From contig NC_079487.1 of assembly GCF_020520425.1 (NCBI RefSeq), positions 130,594,385-130,658,384 of the forward strand: a stretch of 64,000 bases of DNA. The letters are read 5' to 3'. The notes under the pieces were generated by a model. That model had not been told where the DNA came from. It was given only the letters and a program-made list of their open reading frames with translations, and did not search any database. Every line of letters starts with the position of its first letter. The stretch's first letter is position 1. The translations under genes and the position numbers were made by a program. The stretch is from Spinacia oleracea. Taxonomy: Eukaryota; Streptophyta; Magnoliopsida; Caryophyllales; Amaranthaceae. Below, piece by piece: positions 1 to 11,396 of the stretch.

Positions 1-673
1 TACGGGACTAAATTAAATCACAACTGAAGCTCAAAGGACTATTTCCCATGCTTTATCATAAATAAAATGTGTAATAAATCAGAAAATTGATTATTAGTTC
101 GGAAAATTTAAAAAAAAACACTGTTACAAGTAAAAAGATCATTTTCACCACTGTAATGAAACATCAAAACTATAAACCCCAAGAAAAAATAAATAACGTA
201 ATTGAATGAATCGTAAAAGTTATACAAAGTATACGATAGAGTTTAAGAGTTACAAGATGTTTATGGTTCTAATTATGATAGAGTTCTAATAACGAATACT
301 CTAGTTTCATAAACATGCTAAAACCCTATATATTAAAATTTTATCGTATTGTAATTCTATCATATCATATCATAACCTAAAAAATAAATTAAGATAAAAA
401 TTAAAGAAAAGTAACAATCTATTATTATTATTATTATTATTATTATCATATCTCGCAAAATCTCGGAAGTTTTTGCATTACAACATTCAACCTTTTCTAA
501 AACATCAAAACAAATTAAATGTTGTTACGAATTCAATCACTCGTTACAATACTCAATTGAACTAAACCTATCAAACGTGAAACAGATTATATCATAACTT
601 GTAGCATTGAACTAAAACAGATCGATTAACAGAACAAACATACTTCATTCGATCTGGATGGAGCGCTGAATAA
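1..673. other. Non-coding flank downstream of the B3-like gene
   Basis: AT-rich sequence with no supported gene. It contains an (ATT)n trinucleotide run at about 419-447. The last 60-100 bases before 674 would be the 3'UTR of the minus-strand B3-like gene. Nothing else is visible. Confidence 0.5.
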
Positions 674-1210
674 TCAGCGAAAGGCCTTGAAATAGAAAGT
701 ATGAACCCTAGGTTCATAATAAAGTCCAATCTGATCATCCTTATTCAACCCACGGGTCCTAAACAAATCCGAATTCAACCCAAGAACAAAATACTCATCT
801 TGTACCCCTACGCCTTTCTCAAAGAATGTCTCATTATCGTACGGACCGTACACAACAGGAGTAGTTTCATCAGTCAAATCACAAACAGTTACGTACACTT
901 TATTCCCAGCAACAACCTTATTAGCACTCTCTAAACTTGAGTAACGAAACACGTGCTCAAATACATCCTCATGTGTCAACTGAATCTTACCCGTTGTTAT
1001 TTCGTGGGTTTCCAACTGTTTTCTGATCTTCCATGGGTCGGTATTGTGATCGAAACTATTCGGTAGTATTTCCGGGTTCGGGTTATCGTCTCGGATTTCG
1101 ACAAGGGTACGGGCATACGGGTATGCACCAGGTGGTAAAGGTGCGGCCTCCATCTCTTCTTTCTTCGTCGGGAAGAAAGTGTAATAGTATGTTTTCTTCA
1201 TGTTTGCCAT
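674..1210 (-). CDS. B3-domain-like plant protein, single exon
   Basis: A 178-residue intronless ORF starting at the ATG complementary to 1208-1210. The C-terminal half reads like the end of a plant B3 DNA-binding domain: 'FVLGLNSDLFRTRGLNKDD' followed by 'QIGLYYEP' resembles the family pattern of a long strand, R-x-R/K-x-L-K-x-G/D-D-x-IGL-Y/F-W/Y. An upstream 'DPWKIRKQL...LTHEDV' block resembles the first strand of DUF313/REM-type B3 proteins. There is no signal peptide and no membrane segment; the N-terminus is short and Pro/Lys-rich. B3 proteins of this sort are nuclear and usually bind DNA, but many REM/DUF313 members have no known target, and the central part here is divergent. A TATA box 75-82 bases upstream of the start supports real transcription. 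It has no functional link to the neighbouring carrier gene. Alternative: a lineage-specific protein with a B3-like fold that no longer binds DNA. Confidence 0.62.
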   Translation of the reverse strand: MANMKKTYYYTFFPTKKEEMEAAPLPPGAYPYARTLVEIRDDNPNPEILPNSFDHNTDPWKIRKQLETHEITTGKIQLTHEDVFEHVFRYSSLESANKVVAGNKVYVTVCDLTDETTPVVYGPYDNETFFEKGVGVQDEYFVLGLNSDLFRTRGLNKDDQIGLYYEPRVHTFYFKAFR

Positions 1211-1284
1211 TCTTCTTCTTCTTTCTTCTGGTTTTTATGAGATTGATTTTTTATGGAGGTTTGATTTCTGAATATAAAGGAGAT

Positions 1285-1292
1285 TATTTATA
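1285..1292 (-). promoter_or_regulatory. TATA box of the B3-like gene
   Basis: Minus-strand TATAAATA lies 75-82 bases upstream of the ATG at 1210, the usual distance for a short-leader plant gene. Confidence 0.55.
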
Positions 1293-1769
1293 GAGAATTA
1301 ATAATAAGGAATTTAATCAAAAGTGATATAGTTTCCTTATATGGAATATATGTTGGTATATATAGTTTTGGAGAATATGTATAGTTTCCTTATTTTGTGA
1401 AGATACGGAATCGACGAGATTTTGTTACGTTTCTTGGCTGGGAATTGATTATTAAATAAACATTTAATTAAATTAGTTTTGTTATTGGACCTACGGCACC
1501 TACCTAAATTCATTTGTTATTCTTGTAACTTTTTAATGTAACGTAATTAAACTAACAAATTAAATGCTGATCGTTTTAGATTAATCGGTAATTCCAATTG
1601 AGTATGGGCTTATTGTATTAATCATATACACTCGAGTGCTTCTATATTTCTATCGAAACCTTGTATTGGGCCTGATTTTTTTTATAAAAAAAAAAACTTG
1701 TATAGTTGTATACTTGTATGAGTGTACGAGGATAACATAATACGAGTATACGAGTATACTAGTAATATT

Positions 1770-2295
1770 CAAGCCCGGTCCTAGGGGGTAGGCGAGGGGT
1801 GCGACCGCCTAGGGCCCAAGGCGGAAAGGGGCCCAAAATAATTATCTATCCAGTAATTTAGTACTAGTATTGAACAACGCATTATATACGCATGTTATTT
1901 CCTTGGCTCATTGGTAGAAAATTGGTTTTAAAGTTTTGACATCTACTAGGGGTCTAGGGTTCGACTATGGATTTATAAGTTTTAAAATAGATAAGCATTT
2001 TAATGAAGACAAAATTAATATTTTTATATGCTCAAAATGAACCTTTATTTTTTAAAAATATCTCTTTACGCATATTAATTATTTTGTAATTAAATGAGTA
2101 TTTATTTTATTGAAATATTTCAAGAAATCGACTCGATCCGGATTTTGAAATTCTAGGATCCCGCAAAGGAGATATAGTAAGTTTTTATTGATTTGAATTC
2201 AACAATATAATGGATTCAACAAAATAAAATATTATTGAAAGGGGCCCAAATTCCATATTTCGCCTAGGGCCCTCAAAATGTCAGGACCGGGCCTG
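1770..2295. mobile_element. hAT-like non-autonomous element with 8-bp target duplication
   Basis: A 526-bp element flanked by the direct repeat GTAATATT (1762-1769 and 2296-2303). Its termini are inverted: CAAGCCCGGTCCT at the left, and the reverse complement CAGGCCCGGTCCT at the right. A subterminal CCTAGGGCCC tract is also mirrored. An 8-bp duplication and short GC-rich inverted ends are typical of the hAT superfamily. No transposase is encoded. A possible tRNA-like stretch lies inside at about 1903-1975. Confidence 0.8.
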
Positions 2296-3436
2296 GTAAT
2301 ATTACGTCCAAAAAAATTATGTCTTATTTTACGTGTGCGAGTAGTAGTACATTCAAAAAATACTTTCCTTTAAGACTCGTGTATTCACACAGGCAAACTC
2401 AAAGGGACGAAGCCGAGAGGGAATCAATCGGGGTAATGTTTAACAACAACGCCTCTTAATTTGTTAACAACTTCATCTTCATTTACTACTTTGGTACTCC
2501 TTTACAGATTTTTTTTCTCTCTTCGTCATCTGAATCTTATAAAAATAAGGATTTTTTATCATAAATGACCTCTTAAAGATAAAAAATTGTGATAAATGAC
2601 GTTTTAAAAAAAAACTGTGAGATAAGACCTAAAATGATTTTTTTTTGTGAATTGGGACATGCACTCATTTTTCGGTGGTTGACTCGATATTTCCATCGTT
2701 GACCCACGCGTGTGGTACATTTTTTCTCAACTTATTAGTTCCCATTATACATTTATACTTCGTCAAACCATAATAAAAAATAAAAAAATAAAAGTTATGG
2801 ACTTATGGGCCATGCATTAAGATGGATGGGTGTTTATGTTACTCACATCAATGGGCTTTACTAAATTTTGCCTTCTACCTTAAGGGCCTTGTAGTTAGAC
2901 AGTTGGTATGAGAATTGGGCCTTAAGGCCTTAAGGAATTTTGTTGACATTTATCCATTTGAATTTTGATGATTTTCGAGAATCAAGAAAGATACCCTTTG
3001 ATCAGGTAGGCACGTTTGTCAGACCACCAGGCCACTACACTGTACAGTGCTACTATCTGTATCTAACCACCACGTGTCCGTTTCACTTTAAGCAGTCATG
3101 GAATAAATTTATTTCCCATTTGTCCCCAATATGCATGAACCTATTTGTAATTACAATAGTAAAATTAAAATATATGGAGTATTTGAGTACGGAGTAACTT
3201 GTAACTTTTTAGTAGTCCAAACAAGTTACAAGTTTGATTGAGAAAGCAAAAAATTTATATAAAAAAAAAAAAAATCATTCAAAATGTGAAAGTGTATAAC
3301 AAAAATTAATTTTTTAATTTTTATTTTATTTTGACATGTTACAACGTGTTGTAGCTAACTATTGAAGTTTTCTGTAGCTAGGAAGTATTATAGCTTATAA
3401 GTAAGATGTGGCAAGGTAAGCCACAATACCTTATAA

Positions 3437-3731
3437 GAGCAACTCCAATGGTGAGCTACAATATGTTGTGACTAAGTTTGACACATTAAATTTCTAGCTA
3501 CAATTAATAAAGCTACAAACATTCACATTGGTGGGCTACCATACGTTGTTGCTCCATATATTTATTTGAAATAATTTATTTACTTGAGCTGCCTTTTTCT
3601 TGAGCTACCTGCCCAAAATAGCTACAAGATTTTCAGTTGTTTATATCATTGTTGTACCAATGGTGGGCTACATGCTTTCATGTTCTTCTTTATTTGTGAG
3701 CAGGTCTCTTTTTCAACCATTAAAGTTGCTC
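3437..3731. mobile_element. PIF/Harbinger (Tourist)-like MITE
   Basis: Ends are GAGCAACTCCAATGGT at the left and, as its inverse, ACCATTAAAGTTGCTC at the right, flanked by TAA target duplications (3434-3436 and 3732-3734). A 3-bp TAA/TTA duplication and GAGC... termini fit Tourist-like MITEs. The interior repeats a 'GGGCTAC' motif several times. It is the same family as the element at 18074-18407. Confidence 0.75.
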
Positions 3732-4535
3732 TAACTTACCATTGGAGATAATATAAGCCAATTGTTCAGTGCCATGTTAATATACCATGAAATACGCCAT
3801 ACTTTAATCATTCCCTTTTACTCATCATCTGAAAGAATGAGTTAGATCTTTCCCTCTTTAAGGGGTTGTCTGGTTTTGTTCCTGTTAACAAAAAATGAAA
3901 CACACCGTATTTTGTGATTTATTATCGGCTCCCATCACATTGGGCCGTTGTAGCTTCAATTGGGCCTAAAAGGACAAATACTTCAAAGGAGTGAATAGGA
4001 CTTTAATACTCCGTAACTAAATTAGACTATAACTCAAATTCGACTTGTGCTACATTTAAGAAGATGCCAATAAAATAAGTTGATTAAAATCGAGGAATAG
4101 TATATGAGGTTTGGATCAAATCTAGTTAAAAATAAAAGTAGTCGCAAATTTTCATATTGAAATCGAACTCTTGGTTGAGTTCACCAATTTCAATTCCTTG
4201 TGTCTTAATTACGCGAGTTCTATGACATGTTAGGTGATTTCCTAATCAAAATTAAAACATTTAAATATTCATGCGCAATCAAAAATTAAAAATACCTCTT
4301 AACTCATTTTATATTTAAAATAGAGTAATTTTCATTAATTTATCAATGTATTCGACGACAAGGTACAACACGACACGGCCTGATACGACAAAACGCGTTA
4401 AGTTAATTAGGTGAAATTAGATTTAGATACGAAGACACATCTTGACTTGATTCGAGTGCACGTAGGCTTGGGCTGTGCTTGAGCCGTCTTTTAAAAATTT
4501 GAGTATGACATGCAAAATAAAGGTTTTACATGGTA

Positions 4536-4794
4536 CTTCCTCCGTCTTTTAATACTCGCAACGTTTGTTAGTTTCACGCATGCCGATGCACAACTTTGAT
4601 CATTTATATCTTAAATTCTCTTTATGCAAAAATTATAAAAAGTTGATATTTTGAAAATACACATTGAGACGAATCTAAAAAGATCCCACATGACTATGTT
4701 TTATCTTATATAAAAAACACTACGAATAGTCAAAGTATATTATATGAATAGTGACAAAAATCCAAACGTTGCGAGTATTAAAAGACGGAGGAAG
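4536..4794. mobile_element. Stowaway-like MITE
   Basis: A 259-bp foldback element with TA duplications (4534-4535 and 4795-4796). The left end begins CTTCCTCCGTCTTTTAATAC and the right end is its near-exact inverse complement. About 35 bp of each terminus can pair. It carries no coding capacity. Confidence 0.85.
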
Positions 4795-5138
4795 TATGAT
4801 ATAGACTGGACCCGTTCAAGAATAAAGCATGTAGTCTGTCATAAATTACGGCCCACAACTATCTTTAGTATCCTCATTCCTCGTCTTACACTCCACGGCC
4901 ATCTTTAGTATCATCGTCCTACATTCTAATAATTGACAATTAGTCATATCACAATCAAAAATTTAGCATCCTACCCCCAATACCCCATAATTGAGCATTT
5001 CTTCCAATTTACTCCGTACTACTATTATGGAATCACATAAAAGAAAACAAAATTCCATAAACCGGATAAGGGCAACCGAGTCGCACTCATATCGACGTGG
5101 CTAGCTCGTGCTTAGACAAAACCTAAAATAAAGGGGTA

Positions 5139-5165
5139 AAACCCTAACATTACCCGACACGTGTC
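5139..5165 (+). promoter_or_regulatory. Telo-box and ABRE/G-box upstream of the carrier gene
   Basis: AAACCCTAA (telo-box, 5139-5147) is followed by the 10-bp palindrome GACACGTGTC (5156-5165), a G-box/ABRE core. Telo-boxes are common near plant transcription starts, and ABREs bind bZIP factors in ABA or light responses. A CT-rich leader follows at 5240-5290. The link to this gene's regulation is inferred from position only. Confidence 0.45.
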
Positions 5166-5791
5166 AGTCACTCACTCCCCCTCCTCAATCCCTAAACCCC
5201 TCTCCTGAAATAACTCTATTTTCTACTCCCACCCTTTCCGGCAGCCATCACAATTCACCTCTTTCTCTCTCTCTTACAACCCTCTCTGCCAAAATTTCTC
5301 AAAAAAAAAAAAAAAAAAAAAATTGAATTCGGTTTCTGGGTAATTATTTTCTTGTTTTAGAGAGGTGATTTTTCTGAGTTTTCATCCCAAAATTTGGTAA
5401 TAGCTGACAGACATTTGTTATCCTCTTTTCATAATTTTTTCCAGAAAATAATGCTAGATCTTTTCCCTGTTCTTCTATTTCGCTCTAAATTCTGGGTTAG
5501 AAAACGCAAAAAAAATCTAATTACTCATTGATTAACTCGAATCAGATTCCATTTGTTCATTTGTTTCCATCAATTTAATTAATCTAACAATTCCCCTGTA
5601 TAAACCCCTGTAATTATAACTAATTTTTCTTTTTTAGGCTTTTCTGGGTAACTTTTTTTTACCTTTTTGGGTTTGATTTGGTTCAAATTTTTGTATATAA
5701 ATCTCCGAAAACCCAATAGAAAAATCCCCAAAAATATTTAGGAATTCTGGGTAGTCTGTGAATTCATTCCAGAATTGGAAAAATCGGAAGG

Positions 5792-6829
5792 ATGAGTTTA
5801 GGCACAGCAGAGGAAGAAACCAAAGAAGAAATCCACATTCCGGCTGATATAAACTGGGAAATGTTAGACAAATCCAAGTTTTTCATCTTAGGTGCAGGGT
5901 TATTTTCCGGCGTATCTGCCGCCCTGTACCCCGCCGTAGTCCTTAAAACCCGGCAACAGGTCGGTCGATACTCGCAAGGATCGAGCAGTGTCAAGGTTGC
6001 GCTGAGTGTCGTGCGAAGTGAGGGATTCCGAGCGCTCTACAGAGGATTCGGAACCTCATTGACGGGGACCATCCCTGCGAGGGCGCTGTACATGACCGCC
6101 CTCGAGGTCACTAAGAGCAGTGTGGGTTCCACCACTATCGGTCTCGGTTTTGCAGAGCCCACAGCGGCGGCCATTGCCAACGCCGCGGCTGGTGTATCGG
6201 CGGCTGTGGCGGCGCAACTAGTGTGGACCCCAGTTGATGTTGTTAGCCAGAGGCTGATGGTGCAAAACAATAGGAGCAACTTCAGCAAAATGAGGTATGC
6301 TAATGGGGTTGATGGATTCAAGCAAATCATAAAATCAGATGGGTTGAGAGGATTATACAGAGGATTTGGGATTTCTATATTGACATATGCGCCTTCCAAT
6401 GCGGTTTGGTGGGCATCTTACTCGGTAGCTCAACGCCTCATTTGGGGTGGGATTGGGTGTTATTTTTGTAAGAGAGATGATCCTGGTGGTGCAGAGGTGA
6501 CAACCACTTACAGGCCGGATTCAAAGGCGGTGATGGTGGTTCAAGGAGTGAGCGCCGCCATAGCTGGTGGTGCTTCCGCTTTGATCACAATGCCATTGGA
6601 TACAATTAAGACAAGGTTGCAAGTGTTGGACTATGAAGAGAATGGTCGCAGTAGAGGTCCCACGGTGGCACAAACTGTTCGCAATTTGGTTCGGGAAGGC
6701 GGGTGGGCGGCGTGTTACCGGGGGCTAGGGCCGCGGTGCGCCTCCATGTCGATGTCGGCCACCACCATGATCACTACTTATGAGTTTCTTAAGAGATTGT
6801 CAGCCAAGAGTCAAGAGGGTGTAACATAG
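5792..6829 (+). CDS. Mitochondrial carrier protein, SLC25A44-like
   Basis: A 345-residue intronless solute carrier of the MCF/SLC25 superfamily, expected in the inner mitochondrial membrane as six helices in three repeats. The third repeat has a clean P-x-D-x-x-K signature (PLDTIKTRL) and the second has PVDVVSQRL. The first is degenerate: PAVVLKTR at about residues 47-54 lacks the acidic residue. Glycine-rich 'GLRGLYRGFG'-type motifs after the first two repeats, and 'YRGLGPR' near the C-terminus, are also typical. The N-terminal 'PADINWEMLDKSKFFILG' block matches what I remember of the Arabidopsis At1g72820/At5g26200 group, related to animal SLC25A44. The animal protein moves branched-chain amino acids; the plant substrate is not established, so none is assigned. 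The ATG at 5792 is the first in frame and gives the family's usual length. The coding part is clearly richer in G+C than its surroundings. Confidence 0.93.
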   Translation: MSLGTAEEETKEEIHIPADINWEMLDKSKFFILGAGLFSGVSAALYPAVVLKTRQQVGRYSQGSSSVKVALSVVRSEGFRALYRGFGTSLTGTIPARALYMTALEVTKSSVGSTTIGLGFAEPTAAAIANAAAGVSAAVAAQLVWTPVDVVSQRLMVQNNRSNFSKMRYANGVDGFKQIIKSDGLRGLYRGFGISILTYAPSNAVWWASYSVAQRLIWGGIGCYFCKRDDPGGAEVTTTYRPDSKAVMVVQGVSAAIAGGASALITMPLDTIKTRLQVLDYEENGRSRGPTVAQTVRNLVREGGWAACYRGLGPRCASMSMSATTMITTYEFLKRLSAKSQEGVT

Positions 6830-7218
6830 TTTAGATCTATAATCTATATACAGGGGAAGAAGAGATCAAAAATGTAATTCAGAGACAGTTTTTTTGTTGG
6901 TAACCCTTAAAATCTCCTTGTTTAAGAATTAAGATCCTTTAATTTGTTGATTTTGGTAGGAGATTAGGAGTTTTTGATGAATGTAATCTCTTTTAACTTC
7001 ACAAGATATGAATATAATGTTCCTTTTTTAACAATTAGTTATGCTAGTATTGCATTATAGTGTATTGCATTTTAGTGTATTGCATATGTGCAAAATTGGT
7101 AACTATTGCTTGGTTCATGAAAGATAACATTTCTTCACTCTTTAAAGTGTACAAATTGGAACAAGATTTGTAAAGTTTGGTGATGTACAATGCACTTGTT
7201 TAACTATTATGAAAGGTA

Positions 7219-7388
7219 CCAATTGCATGTTGGTTCAGTGGTGATTGAGGTTGAACTTGGTAGGAAGAACCCGCGTGTTCGATCCATTGCAACAACAATT
7301 GAGAGGGTACTGGAACCTATCCACCCAAAATTCGTCCCGAATCCGGATTAGCGCTAAAGGTGAACCGGGTGCTAACACCAAAAAAACA
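7219..7388 (+). mobile_element. tRNA-derived SINE, copy 1
   Basis: A 170-bp retroposon with a perfect 14-bp target duplication, TATTATGAAAGGTA (7205-7218 and 7389-7402). Polymerase III-like boxes are visible: TTGGTTCAGTGGTGATTGAG (A box) and GTGTTCGATCC (B box). The 3' part 'AACCTATCCACCCAAAA' and an A-rich end complete it. It shares its sequence with 10304-10511 and, inverted, with 38768-38950. It resembles the Amaranthaceae SINE style; the exact family was not checked. Confidence 0.85.
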
Positions 7389-7817
7389 TATTATGAAAGG
7401 TAAAAGTGAAAAAGTGGGATATTATTCCACACTTTATATAAAAGATGTAGACAAGTAGCCTAGTGAGATAGAAATCTATCCAAAGTAAAATTCCTTTCAA
7501 GTTATGAATGATAACATCTCAAGGAAAGAATCGCCCTCATATTGCGCTTTCATGTGCCAAAAGTGATGCTCATTGTGGCTTATGCTCGTGAATAGACGAG
7601 TGTAACTTAGAACTAAAATGTAGGTGTAGTTTCTAAAAAGGTGGCAAAGAACAATAAAGAATAGAATAGAATAGAATCACTCGATATGGGCTCACATTGA
7701 GTAAAACTGTAAAACAAGGGTAAGGAATTCCATCAAAGATTAAGACCAGATTTACGGGAAGGTAGATACGACTAACTATAGATTCTTGTGATGATTTTTA
7801 CACAATCATATACTATA

Positions 7818-8120
7818 CTCCCTCCGTCCCGGAATACTTGAAACCGTTTGACCGGCACGGAGTTTAATTCATTATAATTGACTTCTTATTTAATTGAAAG
7901 GTAGTTAGTAGTGGGGTATTTTTTAAAATAGATAGTGGGATGTGGTGGGGGATCATGAATTTTCTAATGTTTATTTGGGGTAGTAGGGTTGTTGGTGAGC
8001 CCTTAGGTAAGGTGAGAAAATAATAAAGTATTATGTAAAGTTTCCATTTTTAGAAGCGTTTCAAGTAATCCGGGACGACCCGATAAGGAAAGCGTTTCAA
8101 GTATTCCGGGACGGAGGGAG
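7818..8120. mobile_element. Stowaway-like MITE
   Basis: Begins CTCCCTCCGTCCCGGAATAC, ends with its inverse (...CCGGGACGGAGGGAG), and is flanked by TA (7816-7817, 8121-8122). The right arm contains an internal second copy of the terminal motif (GTTTCAAGTAATCCGGGACG). The same arrangement is seen in the copy at 60657. Confidence 0.87.
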
Positions 8121-9448
8121 TATCTGTTTCACAGTACTTGTATCATTTTTTTTCCACGTATTTCAATACATTTCATTGATATTAGTATCTCTAATTGCGT
8201 TAGTAAAATTACAAAAAGTTGATTTTTTGGAATCCTTGCATTGTTACGAATTTAACAAAATCTTATGACTGTTTTTTCTTACATAATGGTGAAAGAAAGA
8301 TTGTCAAAGTTGGTTGATAAAGAGTGTTCAAATGAGAAACGATACAACTATTGTAAGTAAGTAATTATTTTGGACTAAGACCGCTTTTGAGTAAGGCAAG
8401 GACGAATAACTTGCAACACCTTTTACTCAAATTAATGTAATGCAACCGGTTAATACATGTTTTCGTAAGGTCAGTTAAAGTACTATGAAATAAACTAATA
8501 ACTATAACTTGGTCACGAGATTTGCGACCATTTTAGGGGAAGGAAGACACGAGTAATTAACCAAATCTTCACACAGTTTAATTGCAATAGAACCAGATGC
8601 AATGTAATAACTATTACTTGGTCACGAGATCAAGGTTGTTTCAATGGAGATTAGACACAAGTGATTGTTCTTGAATTACGATAATTTCACAAGCTTATCA
8701 AATGGCGTAACTTTTATTTTTAAATCCCGATAGTTTAAAGGGGACGACATACATGAGTAACTTGTGTAATACCTTTTTCTATATTTGATTGTAACAAACC
8801 AAATACTTTCTATAATTTAATGTAATACATCAAATTCAGAATTCTACTACGCCGCGATTTTTACAGCCATTTCAATTCACATATACTTGTATATGTTTTT
8901 ACATTTTGCACTTAGTTACCCATATACTTCGTATAATGCATCCAAATAACATAATCAAATACTTGTACATAATTGAAAATTGGATCACGAATTTCACCAA
9001 CCTTTCAAAGCAGAGCAAAAATCATGCACAAGATTAAAGATCCTTCAATGTTTTCGTATTATGCTATGCGTTATACCTTATTCACTATGGCACAAGAGTT
9101 AAGGACACCAAGAACGAATCACAAAACAAAAGCTTTTTTTTAAGGTTTAATTTGCATAAATATAAAAGAGTTACATGCACACTATTATAACTACAAAAGA
9201 CAGAAATATAAAACCCATTAGGATCATTAGTGACCCTACACAACTTACATAACAAGTTACGTAGTAGATATTAAACTACTAAAGGCCGGAAGATTAGCAT
9301 TCTCTTCTTGGTCAACCTTTAATTGTCGATATGACTTTGTTTACAATACCGTGAAAAGATTAGCGTGCCAAAAAATATTGTTGCTAGTGATTTCCTTATT
9401 GAAGATTGAGTAACCAACAATAATTAACCAATCCGTGGACTATGACCG

Positions 9449-9667
9449 TGGTGCACATAGAGCATGGTGCACCAAAATAACATACGTGCATAACCAAAAG
9501 AACATGCACTATAATATTTCATTTTTTTGTTATAAAAATAATATATTATTTTATTATTTATTAAAAACCTAAATTTAAAAAAAATACTCATATTCTTTTC
9601 TCGTAACCAGATGTTCTTTCAATTATATACTAGTGTTCTTAAGGTGCTTCATACTCTTTGTGCACCA
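9449..9667. mobile_element. Foldback MITE-like element, 25-bp inverted ends
   Basis: Left end TGGTGCACATAGAGCATGG (9449 onward) pairs with the inverse of 9643-9667, with 4-5 mismatches over 25 bp. The interior is AT-rich with no ORF. No clear target duplication was seen, so the superfamily is not assigned. Confidence 0.5.
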
Positions 9668-10303
9668 TGATCCACCTTCTAAATTGCGATAATTGACTAC
9701 AAACAAATACTCGGCACTATTCCGTTCATTATCTATTGCGACATTTGAGTTTTGTTTACGATAAATCTTCGAACAAACACATACGACTATAATGAGTATG
9801 AATATATATTTGCATCTTTAAGAATATAGTATCCCCTGATTGGGAAACTAGTATCTATCAAATTCATACTATAATCCGAATTTAGAAGCTTCTTGTTCAA
9901 TTTTAATAAATTAATTCTTAATAGCAAAAAAAAGATGAGTAGTTGGGTTCATAAGTCATGATCTGATAGTGCTGCTTTATCTCAAATTAGATAATCAACA
10001 ATTATTTTTTAATTAAACTTTGCTTGAATCTAGGACTTGGAGTATCTTTGTTTATTTATTTTAATTTGTTTCCTTTGTTTTGACAAAATCAAAGGGATCT
10101 TGATTGATAATGCTTTTAACATTTATAAAATTTATCATCCCCATCATGGAGAAATGTTGGATTGATCTGGTTTGTTGGGAGAAATGTTGGATTCATTTGA
10201 TTTGTCGAGGATCAAATATGGAAAGACAAGTTCATTGTTTTTATTATAAATAAATTTTGGTAATTACACACCGCATAACGAAAAACAATAAATCGTAAGG
10301 ATA

Positions 10304-10469
10304 CTAATTGTATGTTGGTTTAATAGCGAATGAGGCTGAACTTGGTAGGGAGAACCGCGTGTTTGATCCCCGCAATAACAATTGGGAGGGGACTGTAAGT
10401 CTGTAACCTATCCACCCAAAACCCGCCCCGAATCCAGATTAACCCTAAGGGTGAAACGGGCGGTATAAA

Positions 10470-10508
<39 letters not shown>

Positions 10509-10511
10509 AAT
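10304..10511 (+). mobile_element. tRNA-derived SINE, copy 2, with (AAC)n tail
   Basis: Same family as 7219-7388. It is flanked by a 19-bp target duplication that differs at two positions (10285-10303 and 10512-10530, ACAATAAATYGYAAGGATA). The 3' end has expanded into an (AAC)n microsatellite at about 10472-10508. The B-box region is GTGTTTGATCC, decayed from GTGTTCGATCC, so this copy is probably older. Confidence 0.83.
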
Positions 10512-11396
10512 ACAATAAATTGCAAGGATAAACAACTTTGATAATTTAAACTTTAAAGTAATTTTAATTAGTAAAAAAATACTTAGAATTAGTAAAGTCA
10601 TTTCTTATCAATAAAATTAACTCGGTTCAATAAGTTCTAAGGAATACTAATGAATACACGACCTATATCGGCTACATGCCATCTCTTGTTCTTGATTAAT
10701 GCAATATTCAACTCCGTCCCTGCTTGCATAAACATCCATTCTAACCTTAGGTAATGTACAAAATGTCAAAAAGTAAAAAAATAGAAGAAAAAAAATAGTG
10801 TCAAAAGGTTAGTAAATAATCTAAAACTTTACCTGTTGTCGCGCTTAATTTACTAATCTATTTCAGGTCCACTCACCCAAAAGAAACATATTGAGAGTAC
10901 AAATTTACCAACCTTTAGTAATAAATAAAGATTGCTAATTAAGTCATAAATCGAGTAATTATCTGACTCAAATCTCAAATTGTCGTGGGCAAAGTGGGAT
11001 GAATCATGCCCACATTCCACGATTTCTAATCATATTAACATGAACTCAGAATTGACATAACATCAGAAAGATGTTTATTATAGCATTAAAACGATAATTC
11101 TCATCATTTAATTTCGAAAAATCCGATTAGGATAATGCAATCTAGATGAAAACTACACACCTGTCTGCAAAATCATACTACAGAACAAGAATAATTACTT
11201 TTGCAAAGAACACTAATAATTAGTTTTAAACTGATGATATAGAATTTATAAAACCTCAATTAAACATAATCTACAGACTAAAGCAGTTTTCAGGTCCGCG
11301 ACTAAAGACCCTAGATCCTACCGGAAAGTTCTAGACATGCACAAGTTGGAGCCGATAAAACTAATGAACAGATTAAGTTGATACCCCGATGTCATT

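Larger units (their letters stand above)
1300..5100. other. Intergenic region with several MITEs
   Basis: A 3.8-kb gene-free stretch between the divergently transcribed B3-like gene and the mitochondrial carrier gene. It holds a hAT-like element (1770-2295), a PIF/Harbinger-like MITE (3437-3731) and a Stowaway-like MITE (4536-4794), each listed separately. A short ORF at 2940-3197 has no family features and is treated as chance. Confidence 0.6.
6830..11390. other. Intergenic region between convergent carrier and Alfin-like genes
   Basis: 4.5 kb with no supported gene. The first about 200 bases are the 3'UTR of the carrier gene. The remainder holds two SINEs (7219-7388, 10304-10511), a Stowaway-like MITE (7818-8120) and a foldback element (9449-9667). 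The short ORF at 10320-10601 (minus) is only translated SINE plus its AAC repeat tail. Confidence 0.6.

Noticed and set aside
6037-6399. 120-codon minus-strand ORF inside the carrier gene
   Set aside because: Antisense shadow of the GC-rich mitochondrial carrier coding sequence.
10320-10601. 93-codon minus-strand ORF
   Set aside because: Composed of the SINE at 10304-10511 and its (AAC)n tail.
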